Under the pieces are notes generated by a model that did not search any database, was not told the origin of the DNA, and saw nothing but the letters and a program-made list of their open reading frames with translations. The position numbers were made by a program, and so were the translations under genes. A DNA stretch of 64,000 nt from Bacteroidales bacterium (lineage in GTDB: Bacteria > Bacteroidota > Bacteroidia > Bacteroidales > ML635J-15): the NCBI GenBank assembly GCA_017651185.1, contig JAGCDJ010000006.1, positions 1-64,000 of the forward strand, given 5' to 3'. Numbering within the stretch: the stretch's first letter is position 1; each line of letters starts with the position of its first letter. Below are positions 43,000 through 51,199 of the stretch, one piece after another.

Positions 43000-44808
43000 T
43001 TAATCTTGGACGAGGCGCACGGATAGCCCGAGGCACCGATTGATGTTGGACATGAACCCCCTGCTGGAATAGAAGTAGAGGTACCACGCGTCGTCCGAAC
43101 CATTGGGCGTGGACGACCAATAGAAGCCGTAGGAGCCAACGAGGCGCACATCGTCATAGCAATTGCGGCTGCCCGCAGCGGGCAGAACAATAAAATTGCC
43201 ATTAGGTCCAGTTACCTTGCAGCCACTACCTGTCCACGTCCACTGGCACGAATTTTTTAGTTCCTCCAACTGTTCCTTGGTGGGCAACTTGCTTCCGAAT
43301 GAACGGACTGCGGCATCATAGTCGTAAAAACCACTTTCGTTTTCATCTTTCCACAAAGTGCCGCTCGGAAGACCTAAATCAACCCATTCGAATCCATTTT
43401 GCATATTCATAATAGTATTCATAAGATACTCCAACGCCTTGTCCGCTTGCACCATTACTGGAACATTACCGCTTTGTTCAACACCTGTTTTCTGCAGTAT
43501 GGCAATAACTTCTGCTATCGTAATATCAGGTTTTTGACTTTTCATTAGTGCTACTAATCCAGAGACTACGGGTGCAGCCATGCTCGTACCATCAAGACAT
43601 GAATATTTGTTGCCAGGCACAGAACTGTATATGTCAAGACCTGGCGCAGAAACTGTGGAGGCATCGGCATAATTTGTGAAAGTTGTTGCCTTGTTTCCCT
43701 TTTCCGATGCACAAACTACGATTGCGTCACCTGTGCGGTTTTGCGGTGGAAGGCATGAAAGAACATGGTCGTTTCCTGCCGAGAATACCACTATGCAATT
43801 CTTTTTCTTCGCTTTTGCAAGCACCATTTTCCACAATCTTTCCTCGTCTTTCTGGCATCGCTTGGAAAAATCTCGCTGGAAATCAAGAGGAACATCGCCA
43901 CATCCTGCGTACGATGGACCTGCCGACATATTTATAACATCTGCACCTTCGGCAACTGCATATAAAATTCCTGTTGCAAGAGCAAATGTTGTTGTTCTTT
44001 CTCCATCGAACACTTGTACTGGCATCAAAAGACATTCGGGAGCAACACCAGTTACACCTTTGTCAATATGTGTACTGGCACCTACGGCAATTCCAGCCAC
44101 ATGAGTTCCGTGCATACCATTTGTGGAATTATAATACACATTGCCATCGCTTGTAAAAATATTGTACGGACTTATCACTCTGCCCTTAAAAAGTTCGTGG
44201 TTAACATCAAAACCATCGTCAACTACTGCCACAACAACCTTTTTACTTCCTTTTGTTGTTTCCCATGCTTTTCGCAAATTTATAGCATCAATATGCCAGC
44301 CAGCATCAGCGCATTTGCTTGCATTGGACTGTTCCTGCGAATATATTGTTTCTACAGTAATTATAAACTTGTAATCAGGCATTTGAGTTTCCAAACCTTT
44401 ATGTATCACATCTAGCACATCTTCTGGTACTTGAATTTCAATTGTTTTCAGTAAATCGTTGAAACTTATAATCTTGTACTCGCCTTTGGGATAGAGTTTC
44501 TTGAAATCTTTCACAAAAGCATTCAAGTCGGTTTCATCGTCCTCGAAAAATATGCTCAACCTGTTAGCTACAATTGCAGGTGCAACAGAATCTTCTGGAT
44601 TTGCAATTATCTTTACGCCTGTTATCGGTGCAAAAACTGGTTTTTCCTTGTAGTCAGCTGGCAACGAATCTCCAACATTCACGGCAGTAACATCGGTAAT
44701 ATCAATCTTGGGGTTATCATCACCATCATTATCTACTTTTTCGGAGTTATTGTTGCATGAAAATAATAAAACTGCAACAAACAAACATAAAATAAATCTT
44801 GTCTTCAT
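43000..44808 (-). CDS. Subtilisin-family lipoprotein protease fused to FISUMP domain
   Basis: A 602-residue lipoprotein. SPII signal MKTRFILCLFVAVLLFSC; an N-terminal pro-region; an S8 protease domain with catalytic Asp in VVAVVDDGFDVNH, His in NGMHGTHVAGIA, Asn in VFSAGND and Ser in LDGTSMAAPVVSG. A FISUMP-type domain (about 470-602, FEWVDLGLPSGTLW, LPTKEQLEELKNS, VTGPNGNFIVLPAAG, YWSS, SVRLVQ) follows, shorter than in the other copies because the AWGE section is missing. A TAACTTTG box on the minus strand (44839-44832) is the likely promoter. The lectin-like module probably directs the protease to a surface ligand. Confidence 0.9.
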   Translation of the reverse strand: MKTRFILCLFVAVLLFSCNNNSEKVDNDGDDNPKIDITDVTAVNVGDSLPADYKEKPVFAPITGVKIIANPEDSVAPAIVANRLSIFFEDDETDLNAFVKDFKKLYPKGEYKIISFNDLLKTIEIQVPEDVLDVIHKGLETQMPDYKFIITVETIYSQEQSNASKCADAGWHIDAINLRKAWETTKGSKKVVVAVVDDGFDVNHELFKGRVISPYNIFTSDGNVYYNSTNGMHGTHVAGIAVGASTHIDKGVTGVAPECLLMPVQVFDGERTTTFALATGILYAVAEGADVINMSAGPSYAGCGDVPLDFQRDFSKRCQKDEERLWKMVLAKAKKKNCIVVFSAGNDHVLSCLPPQNRTGDAIVVCASEKGNKATTFTNYADASTVSAPGLDIYSSVPGNKYSCLDGTSMAAPVVSGLVALMKSQKPDITIAEVIAILQKTGVEQSGNVPVMVQADKALEYLMNTIMNMQNGFEWVDLGLPSGTLWKDENESGFYDYDAAVRSFGSKLPTKEQLEELKNSCQWTWTGSGCKVTGPNGNFIVLPAAGSRNCYDDVRLVGSYGFYWSSTPNGSDDAWYLYFYSSRGFMSNINRCLGLSVRLVQD

Positions 44809-44830
44809 ACCTAATTCTTATTTTTCTTGC

Positions 44831-44893
44831 ACAAAGTTAATCATTTTACAATGCAAAATTGTTGGTGTTAATATTTTTGTGAAAGAAATTTAG
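44831..44893. repeat. Left flanking repeat of the MNT-RhuM cassette
   Basis: About 64 bp, roughly 80 percent identical by eye to 46237-46300 in the same orientation; both run from ACAAAGT to AAATTTAG and contain TTAATATTTTTGT. This copy also carries the protease promoter on the minus strand. The pair brackets the MNT and RhuM genes. Confidence 0.65.
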
Positions 44894-44901
44894 TATCTTT
44901 G
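44894..44901 (+). promoter_or_regulatory. -7 box of the orphan MNT gene
   Basis: TATCTTTG immediately follows the left flanking repeat and precedes the MNT ATG by 24 bases. It argues against an in-frame start at 44899. Confidence 0.55.
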
Positions 44902-44925
44902 CCACAAATAGTTCAAGTGTTGGAT

Positions 44926-45243
44926 ATGACAGACGAGCAGGTAATAAAGGAAATCGAACGGACAGGACATTCGGTGCTTCCCGAAGGCAGTTCGCTGTGG
45001 CTGTTCGGTTCACGCGCTCGCGGCGACCAGCACGAGGGAAGCGACTGGGATTTGCTCATCCTGCTCGACAAGGCAAAAATCATATCCCACGACCACGACG
45101 ACTATGTATATCCGTTCCGTGAACTCGGCTGGGATATTGGCGAGGAAATAAATCCGCACATTTACGCCCGTCAGCAATGGGATTCTTGGACTTTTCTTCC
45201 ATTTTACAAGAATGTAGAACACGATAAAATTGTACTGCTATGA
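44926..45243 (+). CDS. Orphan MNT-type nucleotidyltransferase
   Basis: A 105-residue minimal nucleotidyltransferase. The GS-x10-DxD signature is FGSRARGDQHEGSDWDLLIL, and the acidic third strand is in GWDIGEEINP. In other genomes such genes pair with a HEPN toxin; here no HEPN partner follows, only a stem-loop and a RhuM gene. It is distinct from the MNT at 5.7-6.0 kb (a different C-terminus, INPHIYARQQWDSW). Start ATG 44926 is set by the promoter box. It may act as an antitoxin for a partner encoded elsewhere or be a leftover. Confidence 0.8.
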   Translation: MTDEQVIKEIERTGHSVLPEGSSLWLFGSRARGDQHEGSDWDLLILLDKAKIISHDHDDYVYPFRELGWDIGEEINPHIYARQQWDSWTFLPFYKNVEHDKIVLL

Positions 45244-45268
45244 GGATTTAAAATCCTAATATTCAAAT

Positions 45269-45317
45269 CTTTCGGATTGCTGCTTAGGCAGCGAGCTAAA
45301 GGTTGCAAATCCGAAAG
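45269..45317. repeat. Two-tier stem-loop between MNT and RhuM genes
   Basis: The outer arms CTTTCGGATT (45269-45278) and AATCCGAAAG (45308-45317) enclose an inner hairpin GCTGC/GCAGC with loop TTAG. It has no T-run, so it is not a classical terminator. It may be a recombination or processing site. Confidence 0.55.
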
Positions 45318-45346
45318 AACAATAAAATTATGATAAATAATACAAT

Positions 45347-46219
45347 ATGAATAGTATTGAGCCACAAAACAATGAAAGCGTTGTCATTTATCGCACTGAA
45401 GATGATACACTGCAACTCAATGTACAAGTTGCAAATGAAACTGTATGGCTTACGCAACAGCAGATGAGTGAGTTATTTCAAAAGGACAGAACTGTCATAA
45501 CACGTCACATAAACAATATATTTCGAGAAGGGGAATTAGAAGAGAAAAGCAATGTGCAAAATTTGCACTTTCCTTTTTCTGACAAACCAACCAAAGTTTA
45601 TAATCTTGATGTAATAATATCAGTAGGCTATCGTGTCAAGTCGAAACGCGGCACACAATTCCGTCGTTGGGCAACATCAATCTTAAAAGAATATTTGCTT
45701 AAAGGTTATGCAATAAACCAGCGTTTGATTGCTATGGAGGAACGGATGGATAGGCGGTTTGCACAGTATGACAGTATTCTACAGGAACATCAGGAAAAGA
45801 TAGATTTTTTTGTCAATACTAATTTGCCGCCAGTTGAGAAGGTGTTTTTTGAAGGCGATTTTTTTGAGGCTCGCGTTTTACTTGAAAAACTTGTTAAAAC
45901 AGCGCAACAAAGGGTAATTGTCATTGATGCATACATTGATGCTGCAACATTCGAATTGCTTGATGTGAGGGGAAAAAGTGTTAGTGCTGATATTTATTCA
46001 GGTAAAGACTTGTCTTCGTTAAGGGATATGTATAACACTTCAAAGAAAAAGAATCCAATAAATACGCATATCTGGTCAAAAGCATCACATGACCGATGGC
46101 TGATAATTGATAACTCCTTGTATCACTGTGGGCACTCACTAAAAGATATGGGGAGAAAATTGTCTGCTATTACATTGATGGGAATTTCACCAGAAGAAAT
46201 TCTCAATAGCGTTAAATGA
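45347..46219 (+). CDS. RhuM-family protein with PLD-like C-terminal domain
   Basis: A 290-residue protein. The RhuM domain (about residues 11-125) has VWLTQQQMSELFQKDRTVI and a helix-turn-helix-like start, with VYNLDVIISVGYRVKSKRGT and FRRWATSILKEYLLKGYAIN. A coiled stretch (130-160) links to a C-terminal domain with SHDRWLIID (His248, Arg250, Asp255) then HCGHSLKDMG, a PLD/HKD-like motif with Lys replaced by Arg, as in bacterial nuclease-like relatives. RhuM was first seen in a Salmonella pathogenicity island; its function is not settled. It lies in a repeat-flanked cassette with the MNT gene. Confidence 0.85.
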   Translation: MNSIEPQNNESVVIYRTEDDTLQLNVQVANETVWLTQQQMSELFQKDRTVITRHINNIFREGELEEKSNVQNLHFPFSDKPTKVYNLDVIISVGYRVKSKRGTQFRRWATSILKEYLLKGYAINQRLIAMEERMDRRFAQYDSILQEHQEKIDFFVNTNLPPVEKVFFEGDFFEARVLLEKLVKTAQQRVIVIDAYIDAATFELLDVRGKSVSADIYSGKDLSSLRDMYNTSKKKNPINTHIWSKASHDRWLIIDNSLYHCGHSLKDMGRKLSAITLMGISPEEILNSVK

Positions 46220-46567
46220 TAGAGATATACCCTGATACAAAGTGCAATCATTTTGCGATGCAAAGTTTTTTGTTTTAATATTTTTGTAAAATAAATTTAG
46301 AGAGGATTTCACCGTACCTTACAACTAATCAGATTCCTTCTTTTTGGCCACGGTACTTTCATTTGGACTAAGTTATTATTTATAATACAAATAGTTATCA
46401 ATTAAACAAATTCGCCGACTGAGCTTGTCGCGCTGCACTGAGCATGGTCGAAGGGAAGTCAAGATGACGAAATACATTAACCTTACCCTTCGACAGGCTC
46501 AGGGTGCGGGGATTATAGTTTTTAAATGAAAGAGCCGTGCTTTTTGGCGCGCTCTTTGCTAATCCCC
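46220..46567. repeat. Gap with right flanking repeat and dispersed repeat
   Basis: It contains the right direct repeat (46237-46300) and a dispersed repeat at about 46424-46515, whose inverted ends read CTGAGCATGGTCGAAGGG and CCCTTCGACAGGCTCAGG, typical of intergenic repeats in many Bacteroidota. A GAGCGCGC-like hairpin (46531-46555) may follow. No gene is visible. Confidence 0.55.
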
Positions 46568-46598
46568 TTTGCGGTTTTTGCCAAATTTATTAATTTTG
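46568..46598 (+). promoter_or_regulatory. Consensus promoter of the cyclophilin/KAS III operon
   Basis: TTTG (46568-46571), 19 bases, then TAATTTTG (46591-46598): a perfect match to the Bacteroides promoter, 40 bases before the cyclophilin ATG. Confidence 0.8.
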
Positions 46599-46638
46599 CA
46601 TTTCGCACTTTTGATTAGAAAACTATAAAAAGTTGATT

Positions 46639-47355
46639 ATGAAGAAAATATCAATTATCGTTGCTCTTGCACTCGTTTCTGCAATGGCATTTGCGCAGTC
46701 GACCAAGGTGTTGATTGAAACAACAAAGGGAAATATGACAGTGATGCTTTACGATGATACTCCATTGCATCGCGACAATTTTGTAAAACTCGCCGAAAGC
46801 GGTTTCTACAATGACTTGTTATTCCATCGTGTTATAAATAACTTCATGATTCAGGGTGGCGACCCGATGTCGAAGAATGCTGCTCCGAATGTTCGTCTTG
46901 GCAATGGCGGACCTGGCTACACAATTCCTGCCGAAATAGTTTATCCTACGCATTTCCACAAAAAAGGCGCTCTTGCTGCTGCACGCACTGGCGACAATGT
47001 AAATCCGAAGCGTGAAAGTTCTGGTTCTCAGTTCTACATTGTTCAGGGTCAGACTTATACCGATATGAAACTCGACCAGTTTGAAAAGGCATTGGGCAAA
47101 ACTTTCACGAAGAAGGAACGCGATGCATACGCAACTATCGGTGGTACTCCACATCTCGACAACCAATACACAGTTTTTGGCGAAGTTGTTGAGGGTCTTG
47201 GCGTTGTAGATAAGATTGCTGCCGTACAGACTGCTCCCGGCGACCGTCCTGTAGAGGATGTGAAGATTATAAAGATGACGGTTCTCAAGGACGAACCTAA
47301 AGAGGCTGAGACTCCTGCCGTTGAAAACAAGAATTCAAAGAAAGCCAAGAAATAA
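46639..47355 (+). CDS. Periplasmic cyclophilin-type peptidyl-prolyl isomerase
   Basis: A 238-residue cyclophilin with a signal peptide (MKKISIIVALALVSAMAFAQ), so it acts in the periplasm on proline peptide bonds. Conserved catalytic stretches are FHRVINNFMIQGGDP, SSGSQFYIVQG and QYTVFGEVVEGL. An insertion between them (DMKLDQFEKALGKTFTKKER) is common in Bacteroidetes homologues. The C-terminus is Glu/Lys-rich. The stop codon overlaps the ATG of the next gene by one base (TAATG), coupling it to the KAS III-SDR pair, an unexpected partnership. Confidence 0.93.
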   Translation: MKKISIIVALALVSAMAFAQSTKVLIETTKGNMTVMLYDDTPLHRDNFVKLAESGFYNDLLFHRVINNFMIQGGDPMSKNAAPNVRLGNGGPGYTIPAEIVYPTHFHKKGALAAARTGDNVNPKRESSGSQFYIVQGQTYTDMKLDQFEKALGKTFTKKERDAYATIGGTPHLDNQYTVFGEVVEGLGVVDKIAAVQTAPGDRPVEDVKIIKMTVLKDEPKEAETPAVENKNSKKAKK

Positions 47356-49214
47356 TGGCTGAAAGTTTTATATTTTCTGGAACTGGCTTTGTGCTTGGTA
47401 AGTACGAAGTTACAAACGCTGAAATACTGAAATACATCCGTCTCGGATACCTTGATGGTTTTAACGAGTCGCGGGCTGCCAAGTCGGAGAAGTATGAGGC
47501 ATACAGGGAGAAAAATCCCAATGCAACCGCCTTCGACTATATGGCCGATGCTAAGATGGGTTTCCGCACGCGCTACCATGTTGTGCCGTTTCCGCCTGCT
47601 GCATCGCAGTACAAAAATGCCGACAATACAATCACTCTGTGCGTAGGCGCAGTAGAAAAGGCGCTTGCAAAAAGCGGTCTTTCAGGCAACGATATTGACG
47701 CATGGTTTGTGGGATCGGCAACGGCTCCGCAAAAAGCACCCGGAATTGCCGAGTTTGTGAAGTCGTATTTTTGTTCCGAGGAAAACCAGTCGCCATCGTT
47801 CTCGCTTACCTCGGCATGCGTAGGTTTCAATTCCAATATTGAGGCGGCACTTGCGTTTTTCAATTCGCATCCGACTGCAAATCATATTGTTGTGGCACAT
47901 TCAGAGGTTATGTCGGAACTTTTGCTCGAAGAACGCGACTTTGTTCCGTTTACGACTTTTGGCGATTCGTCTGCAGCAGTTGTGATTAGCAGGGTGCAAA
48001 CCGATGAAAAGTGCGGTATTGTTGCTGTGCGAAACAACGAGGACATTGCTATGCTCGATTTCCTTGGCGCCGACCATTCTGGAAATTTGTTCATGGAACC
48101 GCGCATGGTGAAAAGCCGTGCCGTGCCGAACATTACATATACTGCTCAAAAACTGCTTGAGCAGTGTGGATGGACTATAAACGACCTCGCTATTTTCATT
48201 CCTCACCAGACTGGAAATGCAATCGTACATTCTGTGGCAGAGAACCTTGGCATCGACAAGTCAATGGTTTATCAGGATGTGCAGGTGAATTTCGGAAATC
48301 TCTCCGGAGCATCGGTTCCTGCTTGTTTCGATGTGCTTATGTCGGAAGGAAGATTAAAACCAAACGACAAGATTTTGACGGCTGTGGCAGGTCTTGGCGG
48401 AGAATTTGGTGGTTTTGCATACATAATGCCTCCGCGTGAATTCAAATTTTCGCCATCGCGCGAACTTGAAGGCAGAACACTTATGCTCACAGGTGCATCG
48501 GGGGGCATAGGTCGTCAGATTGCTTTGTCGGCTGCTCGCAAAGGTGCTGAATTGATACTTCTGTATAACTCCAACGATGAGGTAATCAACAACTTGAAAG
48601 ACCGTATTTCTGCAGAATGCAATGTGCGCGTATCGGTTGAGAAGGTTAATTTGACCGACAAAAATCAAGTTGATGCTTTGGTGTCGCGCATAGCAAATAA
48701 ATTTGGAAAGGTTGACTATCTCGTTAATACTCATGCCGTAACTGGCGGACTTGCTCGTGCTACAAAGGTCGGTATTTCCGAATTTGAGGATGTGGCAAGA
48801 ATAAACTACGAGTCGATAAAATATTTATGCGAAAGCATGTCCGATTATGTCCGCCGTGCCGTGCTGATAACGGGTTCGGTAGGAGAGGATGCCCAGTTTG
48901 CTGGTTCGGCACCGTATGTTGTGTCGAAGCGTGCATTGCGCGGTTTTGCCCGTTCGTATGCAGGAAAGGTTTACGCAAACGGTGTTAAGTGCATATATTA
49001 TCTTCCGGGACTTATTGGTGCAGGAATGGTGTCGAAACTCGATGAATCGCAGATTCAGGCATCGATGATGGCTGTAAACCAGAAGGTTTTGACCAATGTT
49101 GATGAGATTGCCGAAAGAATGGTCTTGTCGGTTTGCCGAATTAAGGTGCCGAATGTCCGCATTTCATCGGAGGAAAACCTGACCGTGATAAAAGATGTCT
49201 ATCTAAACTATTGA
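47355..49214 (+). CDS. KAS III-like synthase fused to a short-chain reductase (copy 1)
   Basis: A 619-residue two-domain enzyme. The N-terminal thiolase-fold half (1-360) resembles FabH and related ketosynthases with the Cys-His-Asn triad: Cys155 in LTSACVGF, His284 in FIPHQTGN, Asn315 in NFGNLSG. The C-terminal half (about 372-615) is a classical SDR with TGASGGIG (379-386), Ser508, Tyr521 and Lys525 (YVVSK), all intact. Together they could condense an acyl starter with malonyl-ACP and reduce the ketone, two steps of fatty-acid or polyene assembly. Coupled to the cyclophilin upstream; copy 2 follows after 7 bases. Product unknown. Confidence 0.85.
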   Translation: MAESFIFSGTGFVLGKYEVTNAEILKYIRLGYLDGFNESRAAKSEKYEAYREKNPNATAFDYMADAKMGFRTRYHVVPFPPAASQYKNADNTITLCVGAVEKALAKSGLSGNDIDAWFVGSATAPQKAPGIAEFVKSYFCSEENQSPSFSLTSACVGFNSNIEAALAFFNSHPTANHIVVAHSEVMSELLLEERDFVPFTTFGDSSAAVVISRVQTDEKCGIVAVRNNEDIAMLDFLGADHSGNLFMEPRMVKSRAVPNITYTAQKLLEQCGWTINDLAIFIPHQTGNAIVHSVAENLGIDKSMVYQDVQVNFGNLSGASVPACFDVLMSEGRLKPNDKILTAVAGLGGEFGGFAYIMPPREFKFSPSRELEGRTLMLTGASGGIGRQIALSAARKGAELILLYNSNDEVINNLKDRISAECNVRVSVEKVNLTDKNQVDALVSRIANKFGKVDYLVNTHAVTGGLARATKVGISEFEDVARINYESIKYLCESMSDYVRRAVLITGSVGEDAQFAGSAPYVVSKRALRGFARSYAGKVYANGVKCIYYLPGLIGAGMVSKLDESQIQASMMAVNQKVLTNVDEIAERMVLSVCRIKVPNVRISSEENLTVIKDVYLNY

Positions 49215-49221
49215 TTGAAAG

Positions 49222-51033
49222 ATGTTTGAAAACTACATATTCTCTGGCTTCGGCTATTCGGCTGGAAGGTTCACGATTACCAACAACGACATTTACGATG
49301 CCTTGAAAAAGGGCTATTTCGAAGGTTTTGCCGAAGACAAGATAAACGCAAGCACAAAGTTTGCGCAGTACCGCGAAACTCATCCAAACGATACTCCGTT
49401 CGACTATTTTGCCGGCAATATAATGGGCTTCTACGAAAGGCATTATGTCCGTCCGTTTCCTCCGCGTGTGAACCGCATGCAGGTGGAATCTTCGCTCGAA
49501 CTGGCGGTAAAAGCGGTGAAAAATGCCATGATAGATGCAAAAGTGCAGGCATCCGACATAGATGCGTGGTTTGTAAGCACAGTTTCGCCACATCAGCAGG
49601 CACCTGGTATTGCAGGTTCCGTTAAGTCGTTTTTCACCGATGCAAAGAACTATACGCCAGCATTTTCACTGATGTCTGGATGTGCAGGTTTCAACCAGAA
49701 CTTGCAGAAGTGCATAGAGTATTTCCGTTTGCACAAGGAAGCCAAGTATGCAGTTGTGGCTCACACCGAAACAATGTCGTCCTTTTTGAACAAGCGCACC
49801 AAGTTTGTTCCCTTCGTGACTTTTGGCGATGCGGCTGCGGCAGTTGTTGTTGAGCGTGTTGAAGCGGAAGAAAAATTCGGAATTTTGAGCATCTGCAATT
49901 ACCAGGACTTGAAAATGCTCGATTATGTGGGCGTTGACGATGACTGGAACTTGTATATGGACGACTCCGTAATCAAGGATAGGGCTTGCGTAAACATTCC
50001 AAAGGCATCGCGCGAATGTTTGTCGGAAGTTGGCTGGGGCATTGACGATATTGATGTGTTTGTTCCGCATCAGACTGGCAATGTGATTGTTAAGCAGGCG
50101 GCTGCAGAATTGAATTTCCCGATGGATAAAGTTTTCCTAAAGGCGCAGAACCTATATGGAAACGTGTCGGGAGCAACTGTTCCGCTAGGACTTGCTTTGC
50201 TTGCCGAAGAAGGAAAACTGCACGATGGAGCGAAAATTTTGAGCGCAACTGCAGGTGTGGGCGGAAATTATGGAGGTTTTGCTTACTTGCATCGCAATAA
50301 TAACAGACAAAATACATCCTACTCGTTGCATAACAATGAGTTACAGGATAAAAATGTACTTGTGCTTGGCGCATCGGGTAAACTTGGCGAAAAGGTTGTT
50401 GCAGAACTTGCTTCGCGTGGTGCAAGTCTTTGGCTACAAGGAAATTCAAAAGCCGATGTTTTGAATAGAGTAGGAGCAAAGGTTTTCGAGTGCGACTTTG
50501 GTGACAAGGCATCGGTACGCAAGTTTATTGATGAGGTTAACTCGCTGGAAATCAAGTTTGATTATCTTCTAAATCTTGCCGAATCTGTTGGCGAAAATTG
50601 CATGGATGTGAACCTTTATGCGCCTATCGAGATAATAAATGGCGTAGTAGGAAAGATTTCTGGTTGCATACTAGCAGTCGGTAACGGTGCCGAGGACTTG
50701 AATTTTGATGAGAATTACAATGAATGGTCGTCATCCAAGCGGGCATTTCACGGCTATCTGGCATCGGCAAGCGGTGAGTTGTCGAAATACGGCATAAGAA
50801 CGGTTTACCTGCATTTGGGCTTTATGGACGATGGTCTTGTGTCGCAGTTGCCCGACAAGTCGGTATTTAAGTTTATGGTAAAGTCGCGACAGGAAAACCT
50901 TATAAATCTGGATGTTGCCGCTGAAACTATTGTGAATGCCCTTTACATCCCGCGTCAACTTGGCGTCAACTATTCCTACGAAAATTTGATGCTTGTAGGC
51001 AGGTTGGGGTACGATGAGAATAAGATAGACTAA
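49222..51033 (+). CDS. KAS III-like synthase fused to a catalytically dead SDR (copy 2)
   Basis: A 603-residue paralogue of copy 1. The KAS III half keeps Cys154 (LMSGCAGF), His283 (FVPHQTGN) and Asn314 (LYGNVSG). The SDR half keeps a nucleotide-binding-like GASGKLG (383-389), but the catalytic Tyr aligns with Trp502 (NEWSSSK) and the catalytic Ser with Asn488 (AVGNGAED); only the Lys (506) remains. It is therefore probably a condensing enzyme with a structural or regulatory pseudo-reductase, perhaps forming a heterodimer with copy 1. The last 24 codons are duplicated at 55671-55742. Confidence 0.85.
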   Translation: MFENYIFSGFGYSAGRFTITNNDIYDALKKGYFEGFAEDKINASTKFAQYRETHPNDTPFDYFAGNIMGFYERHYVRPFPPRVNRMQVESSLELAVKAVKNAMIDAKVQASDIDAWFVSTVSPHQQAPGIAGSVKSFFTDAKNYTPAFSLMSGCAGFNQNLQKCIEYFRLHKEAKYAVVAHTETMSSFLNKRTKFVPFVTFGDAAAAVVVERVEAEEKFGILSICNYQDLKMLDYVGVDDDWNLYMDDSVIKDRACVNIPKASRECLSEVGWGIDDIDVFVPHQTGNVIVKQAAAELNFPMDKVFLKAQNLYGNVSGATVPLGLALLAEEGKLHDGAKILSATAGVGGNYGGFAYLHRNNNRQNTSYSLHNNELQDKNVLVLGASGKLGEKVVAELASRGASLWLQGNSKADVLNRVGAKVFECDFGDKASVRKFIDEVNSLEIKFDYLLNLAESVGENCMDVNLYAPIEIINGVVGKISGCILAVGNGAEDLNFDENYNEWSSSKRAFHGYLASASGELSKYGIRTVYLHLGFMDDGLVSQLPDKSVFKFMVKSRQENLINLDVAAETIVNALYIPRQLGVNYSYENLMLVGRLGYDENKID

Positions 51034-51180
51034 AAAATTGTAAGTTCGTCGGATTGTAATTCGACAGATTCTGAAATGCTTGAATATCAGCATTAAAATA
51101 CAAAAAATGTAATGTGGTATTATTTTTTTTGTTAATTTTAGGCAACCATTTGAACTTTTTCGCGTTATACAAAATATATT
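50962..51180 (+). repeat. Duplicated segment, copy A
   Basis: The end of KAS III-SDR copy 2 and the following noncoding stretch are repeated nearly identically at 55671-55890. The shared noncoding part includes AATTGTAAGTTCGTCGGATT and the stretch ending GTAATGTGGTATTATTTTTT. Both copies lead into paralogous FISUMP genes. Confidence 0.85.
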
Positions 51181-51199
51181 GATGAAATATTGTATGTTT

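Noticed and set aside
43000..43300. Variable C-terminus of FISUMP/C-type-lectin-like domain as a diversity-generating retroelement target
   Set aside because: The fold is similar to known targets, but I see no reverse transcriptase, no accessory gene and no template repeat in the window, and no adenine-rich NNY codon pattern confined to the end.
46424..46515. Inverted CCCTTCGACAGGCTCAGG-type sequences as an insertion sequence remnant
   Set aside because: No transposase fragment is present; this string is a well-known kind of dispersed intergenic repeat in many bacterial genomes.
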